Part shown: one piece after another, positions 5,672-8,194 of the stretch | Numbering within the stretch: the first letter of the stretch is position 1 | Layout of the letters: each line of letters opens with the position of its first letter | Position numbers and translations under genes: made by a program | DNA from: Bacteroidales bacterium | GTDB taxonomy: Bacteria; Bacteroidota; Bacteroidia; Bacteroidales; JAGOPY01 | Length of the DNA stretch: 8,194 bases | NCBI GenBank assembly: GCA_030638325.1 | Contig: DAOWEV010000144.1 | Span: forward strand, 1 to 8,194 | Direction of reading: 5' to 3' | The notes under the pieces: generated by a model | What the model was told of the DNA's origin: nothing | What the model saw: only the letters and a program-made list of their open reading frames with translations | The model's database searches: none

Positions 5672-6979
5672 TTACTTGCTGATACCTGCAATTTTTTCAA
5701 GCATATCTGTTGTGAGTGACTTGGGTCTTTCAAGAGGATACATCAGTGCGCGGTCCCAGATGAGGTTTGCACTGATGCCAATAGCCCTGCCAATACCGAA
5801 TAAAACCGTATAAAAATCGTAATCCCTGACACCATAGTGCCATTGGATCACGCCCGACTGGGCATCCACATTGGGCCATGGGTTTTTAGCATGCCCGTGT
5901 TCAATCAAGATCGGGGGCACCACCTTATACAGCATGTCCACATATTTAAATAAGGGGTCATCTTTCATATGCTGAAGGCTGAAATCTCTTTGAATAGTAT
6001 AACGGGGATCTGTTTTACGCAGAACTGCATGGCCAAAGCCGGGGATCACTTGCCCGGAGTTGAGTGTATCCCAAACAAATTGCTTAATCTCTGCCTCAGT
6101 AGGGTCGGCACCCCCCATCTTTTCCATCAGGTCCTGTAACCATTGCAGGACATTCTGCGCAGCCAGTCCGTGCAGGGGGCCGGCCAGGCCATTGATCATG
6201 GCAGATGTGGACAAATATATATCAGATAACGAACTGCCTACGAGATGTGCCGTATGAGCGCTCACGTTACCGCTTTCGTGGTCGCTGTGTATGATAAAAT
6301 GCAGCCGCGACACATCATCGTATGGTTTCTCCTTACCCATCATGAAAGCAAAGTCGGCACCGAAATCAAGGTTCGGGTTTGACTGTATACGGTTCCCGTC
6401 ACGATACAATTTCGCAAAGGTATAAGTTGCTATCTCAGGCAGCTTGGCCAGCATGTTCAGGGTATCCTCATAGAAAGGATCCCAGTATTCTTCTTTTCGG
6501 AGTCCTGCAAAATACTTCTTGGAGAAGAATGATTCGCGGTGCATTGACATTACAGCAGATGAAAAAACGGTCATAGGGTGGCTGCAACAAGGGAAGGAAT
6601 CGATCAATTCATAGATATACCTTGGTACGATCCTGCGCTTATTAAATTCATCCACTAATTCTGTTACTTCACTTTCATCAGGAATTTCGCCCGTAAGCAA
6701 GAGATAGAAAAGCCCCTCAACATATGGCATATCAGCACCTTTTGGTTTCGGCAACTTCTCAAACACCTCAGGTAAGGTATAACCTCTGTACCGGATGCCC
6801 ATATCAGGATCCAGGTATGAAATATCTGTAACGAGGCATTTGAGCCCCCTCATTCCACCAAGCACCTTTCTGATTGTCACTTTATCGACTTCAACATCTC
6901 CATATTCTTTCATGAGTTTGCGTGTCCTGAGTCGTTGTTCTTCGATCTTGTTACGTAGTTTTTCTTTTAAGCCTGCCAT
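5672..6979 (-). CDS. gltA: citrate synthase, eukaryotic-type (type I)
   Basis: 435-residue citrate synthase that condenses oxaloacetate and acetyl-CoA to citrate, the entry step of the oxidative TCA cycle. It resembles mitochondrial citrate synthase more than the E. coli hexameric enzyme: recognisable blocks are LDPDMGIRYRGY (56-67), HSDHESGNVSAHTAHLVGS (231-249), MINGLAGPLHGLA (261-273), PGFGHAVLRKTDPRYT (313-328) and KNPWPNVDAQSG (365-376). The catalytic triad is present as His270, His316 and Asp372, with substrate-binding His231/His234. This class is known from Geobacter and Bacteroidota and is generally not of the NADH-inhibited hexameric kind. The ATG at 6979 gives the expected charged N-terminal helix; no SD is seen. 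It sits between icd (upstream) and yjbQ (17 bp downstream). A hairpin and heptamer arrays lie in the 179-bp gap to icd. Confidence 0.95.
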   Translation of the reverse strand: MAGLKEKLRNKIEEQRLRTRKLMKEYGDVEVDKVTIRKVLGGMRGLKCLVTDISYLDPDMGIRYRGYTLPEVFEKLPKPKGADMPYVEGLFYLLLTGEIPDESEVTELVDEFNKRRIVPRYIYELIDSFPCCSHPMTVFSSAVMSMHRESFFSKKYFAGLRKEEYWDPFYEDTLNMLAKLPEIATYTFAKLYRDGNRIQSNPNLDFGADFAFMMGKEKPYDDVSRLHFIIHSDHESGNVSAHTAHLVGSSLSDIYLSTSAMINGLAGPLHGLAAQNVLQWLQDLMEKMGGADPTEAEIKQFVWDTLNSGQVIPGFGHAVLRKTDPRYTIQRDFSLQHMKDDPLFKYVDMLYKVVPPILIEHGHAKNPWPNVDAQSGVIQWHYGVRDYDFYTVLFGIGRAIGISANLIWDRALMYPLERPKSLTTDMLEKIAGISK

Positions 6980-6987
6980 CCGGTCTT

Positions 6988-7022
6988 GATTTATTATTTA
7001 TGATTTATGATTTACTATTTAT
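6988..7022. repeat. GATTTAT-type heptamer array before gltA
   Basis: Five 7-bp units in register: GATTTAT (6988-6994), TATTTAT (6995-7001), GATTTAT (7002-7008), GATTTAC (7009-7015), TATTTAT (7016-7022). It starts 9 bp before the gltA start codon (minus strand), so it would lie in the mRNA leader as an A/T-rich, probably unstructured stretch. Confidence 0.75.
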
Positions 7023-7036
7023 TTTACTATTACCCT

Positions 7037-7070
7037 GAAAAAACTTGCTTTTTTTTTAGCAAGTTGTTTT
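7037..7070 (-). terminator. hairpin between icd and gltA (terminator-like)
   Basis: AACTTGCT (7042-7049) and AGCAAGTT (7058-7065) form a perfect 8-bp stem around an 8-nt homopolymer loop (T on +, A on -). The stem can extend by three more A-T pairs after one mismatch. On the minus strand it is followed by a short U run, fitting a factor-independent terminator about 95 bp after the icd stop. A possible gltA -7 box lies just upstream on the same strand (7085 to 7078), which would place the hairpin in the gltA leader instead. Confidence 0.6.
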
Positions 7071-7077
7071 TCAAAGT

Positions 7078-7085
7078 CAAAAGTA
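7078..7085 (-). promoter_or_regulatory. candidate gltA promoter -7 box
   Basis: On the minus strand TACTTTTG (7085 to 7078) matches TAnnTTTG. Transcription from it would start just before the 7042-7065 hairpin and give a leader of about 90 nt before gltA. No good -33 element is visible. If the hairpin terminates, this box would be unproductive or attenuated, so confidence is limited. Confidence 0.35.
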
Positions 7086-7099
7086 AAGTTGTTTTGGAT

Positions 7100-7129
7100 T
7101 TCCGACTTCGGTCTTCGGACTTCCGACTT
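7100..7129. repeat. TTCGGAC-type heptamer array, copy 3
   Basis: Units TTCCGAC (7100-7106), TTCGGTC (7107-7113), TTCGGAC (7114-7120), TTCCGAC (7121-7127) and a partial unit. It has the same orientation and the same mix of self-complementary variants as the copy at 3947-3977. It lies 29 bp after the icd stop on the icd-gltA side and could fold (7101-7105 with 7115-7119). Confidence 0.9.
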
Positions 7130-7158
7130 GCCCTTTAGCGCATTATGCCAAACCTAAC

Positions 7159-8194
7159 TCACATGTTTGCAATGATCGCCGAGCCAAATTCAGAGCATTT
7201 CAGTAAAGTGGCTCCTTCCATCATCCTGTGATAATCGTAGGTTACTCTTTTCTGGGCGATGGTTTTCTCCAAGCCCTGCCAGATCAGGTCATGTACCTCG
7301 TACCAACCTAAATATTTGAACATCATGCTGCCTGAAATGATTACCGACCCGGGGTTCACCTGGTCCAGTCCTGCATATTTGGGGGCTGTCCCATGTGTTG
7401 CTTCAAAGATAGCATGACCGGTTTCATAATTGATGTTTGCCCCGGGTGCGATGCCGATACCTCCAACCTGGGCTGCCAACGCATCCGACAGGTAATCCCC
7501 GTTAAGATTCATGGTTGCCACCACATCGAATTCTTTGGCACGTGTAAGCACCTGCTGTAAAGTGATGTCGGCTATTGCATCCCTGACCATCACCTTCTCC
7601 TGCCATTTACCATCTCCATGAGAAGGCAACAACTTCAAGGCTTCTGTAACTTCATCCTGAATATGATTTTGCTGGGATTTCGTCATCATATCATAACCCG
7701 GTTCAACAGACCTGGCATTATCCTCCAGAGAGATATCCGGATTGTCATCATAGTTAGAAAGTATCCAGCTTTCCCGTTGCGTTACAGTCTGATCCCGGAA
7801 CTCTTGTTGTGCCACCTCATAACCCCAATTTTTAAAGGCACCTTCGGTAAACTTCATAATGTTGCCTTTATGAACCAATGTTACCGATTTCCGATTTTCT
7901 TCAAGCGCATAATTTATGGCTGCCCTGACCAATCTTTTGGTTCCTTCTTCAGAAACCGGCTTAATCCCTATACCTGATGTTTCAGGAAAACGGATATTAT
8001 CCACACCCATCTGGTTCCGGATAAAATCTATCACTTTCCGAACTTCCGGACTTCCCTCTTTCCATTCGATACCAGCGTAAATATCCTCCGTATTTTCCCT
8101 GAAGATGACAATATTCACATCTTCCGGTTTGCAAACAGGTGAAGGAACCCCGGTGATGTATTTAACCGGGCGTAAACAAACATACAGATCAAGC
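7159..8194 (-). CDS. icd: isocitrate dehydrogenase, NADP-type (5' end beyond the window)
   Basis: Oxidatively decarboxylates isocitrate to 2-oxoglutarate in the TCA cycle. About 344 residues are visible and the frame stays open to 8194: the stretch above the GTG at 8118 reads LDLYVCLRPVKYITGVPSP, which matches the known enzyme, so 8118 is internal and not the start. Compared with E. coli Icd, the first visible residue is near 122; the regulatory Ser113 region lies outside. Visible: substrate Arg residues in CLRP and FRENTEDIYAGIEW, KGNIMKFTEGAF, the metal-binding NLNGDYLSD, and HGTAPKYAG. The Lys-Tyr of PKYAG and the Tyr/Arg of YDYHR correspond to NADP-contacting residues, so NADP+ is the likely cofactor. 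An insertion of about 47 residues relative to E. coli lies between QQEF and DAIAD (7582-7797). It is upstream of gltA on the same strand. Confidence 0.95.
   Translation of the reverse strand, partial: LDLYVCLRPVKYITGVPSPVCKPEDVNIVIFRENTEDIYAGIEWKEGSPEVRKVIDFIRNQMGVDNIRFPETSGIGIKPVSEEGTKRLVRAAINYALEENRKSVTLVHKGNIMKFTEGAFKNWGYEVAQQEFRDQTVTQRESWILSNYDDNPDISLEDNARSVEPGYDMMTKSQQNHIQDEVTEALKLLPSHGDGKWQEKVMVRDAIADITLQQVLTRAKEFDVVATMNLNGDYLSDALAAQVGGIGIAPGANINYETGHAIFEATHGTAPKYAGLDQVNPGSVIISGSMMFKYLGWYEVHDLIWQGLEKTIAQKRVTYDYHRMMEGATLLKCSEFGSAIIANM

Noticed and set aside
6060..6989. Plus-strand open frames inside gltA
   Set aside because: They lie antisense to a strongly conserved citrate synthase and show no recognisable protein motifs.
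8116..8118. GTG at 8118 as the icd start
   Set aside because: The frame continues upstream to the window edge with recognisable Icd sequence, so the gene is cut by the window rather than short.

Overview
The window looks like a chromosomal segment of a Bacteroidota genome, probably an anaerobic or facultative member of the Bacteroidales/Marinilabiliales type. The evidence is: (i) Bacteroidota-style promoter -7 boxes (TAnnTTTG) just upstream of several genes; (ii) absence of clear Shine-Dalgarno sequences before the starts; (iii) a eukaryotic-type (type I) citrate synthase; (iv) an arylpyruvate:ferredoxin oxidoreductase pair with a short alpha subunit; (v) AT-rich intergenic DNA full of short tandem repeats. 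The species cannot be named from sequence alone.

Layout. 1-153: gene-free AT-rich DNA with a small TTCGGAC-type heptamer repeat. 154-348: a nested inverted repeat of about 195 bp. 301-783 (-): an IS200-like HUH/Y1 transposase whose last codons lie inside the right arm of that repeat. 821-3046 (-): a two-gene operon iorA-iorB for indolepyruvate/arylpyruvate:ferredoxin oxidoreductase. 3047-3280: divergent promoter region with octamer repeats. 3281-3862 (+): acpH-like acyl-carrier-protein phosphodiesterase, with its stop codon inside an 11-unit heptamer array. 3863-4029: two adjacent heptamer arrays, then a promoter. 4030-5253 (+): a soluble histidine kinase with an N-terminal cyclic-nucleotide-binding domain, overlapping tail-to-tail by 10 bp with the next gene. 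5244-5654 (-): YjbQ/UPF0047 protein. 5672-6979 (-): citrate synthase. 6980-7158: intergenic region with a hairpin and two more heptamer arrays. 7159-8194 (-): NADP-type isocitrate dehydrogenase, cut by the window edge.

How the genes relate. Citrate synthase and isocitrate dehydrogenase form an oxidative TCA-entry block that makes 2-oxoglutarate; aconitase is the expected missing partner and may lie beyond 8194. IorAB feeds arylpyruvates from aromatic amino acid catabolism into aryl-acetyl-CoA plus reduced ferredoxin. The kinase, AcpH and YjbQ have no evident pathway link to these.

I see no clear undescribed multi-gene system. The least ordinary signals are the palindrome fused to the transposase 3' end, the recurrence of 7-bp tandem arrays in intergenic DNA (one supplying a stop codon), and a kinase H-box lacking the usual acidic residue after the phospho-accepting histidine.
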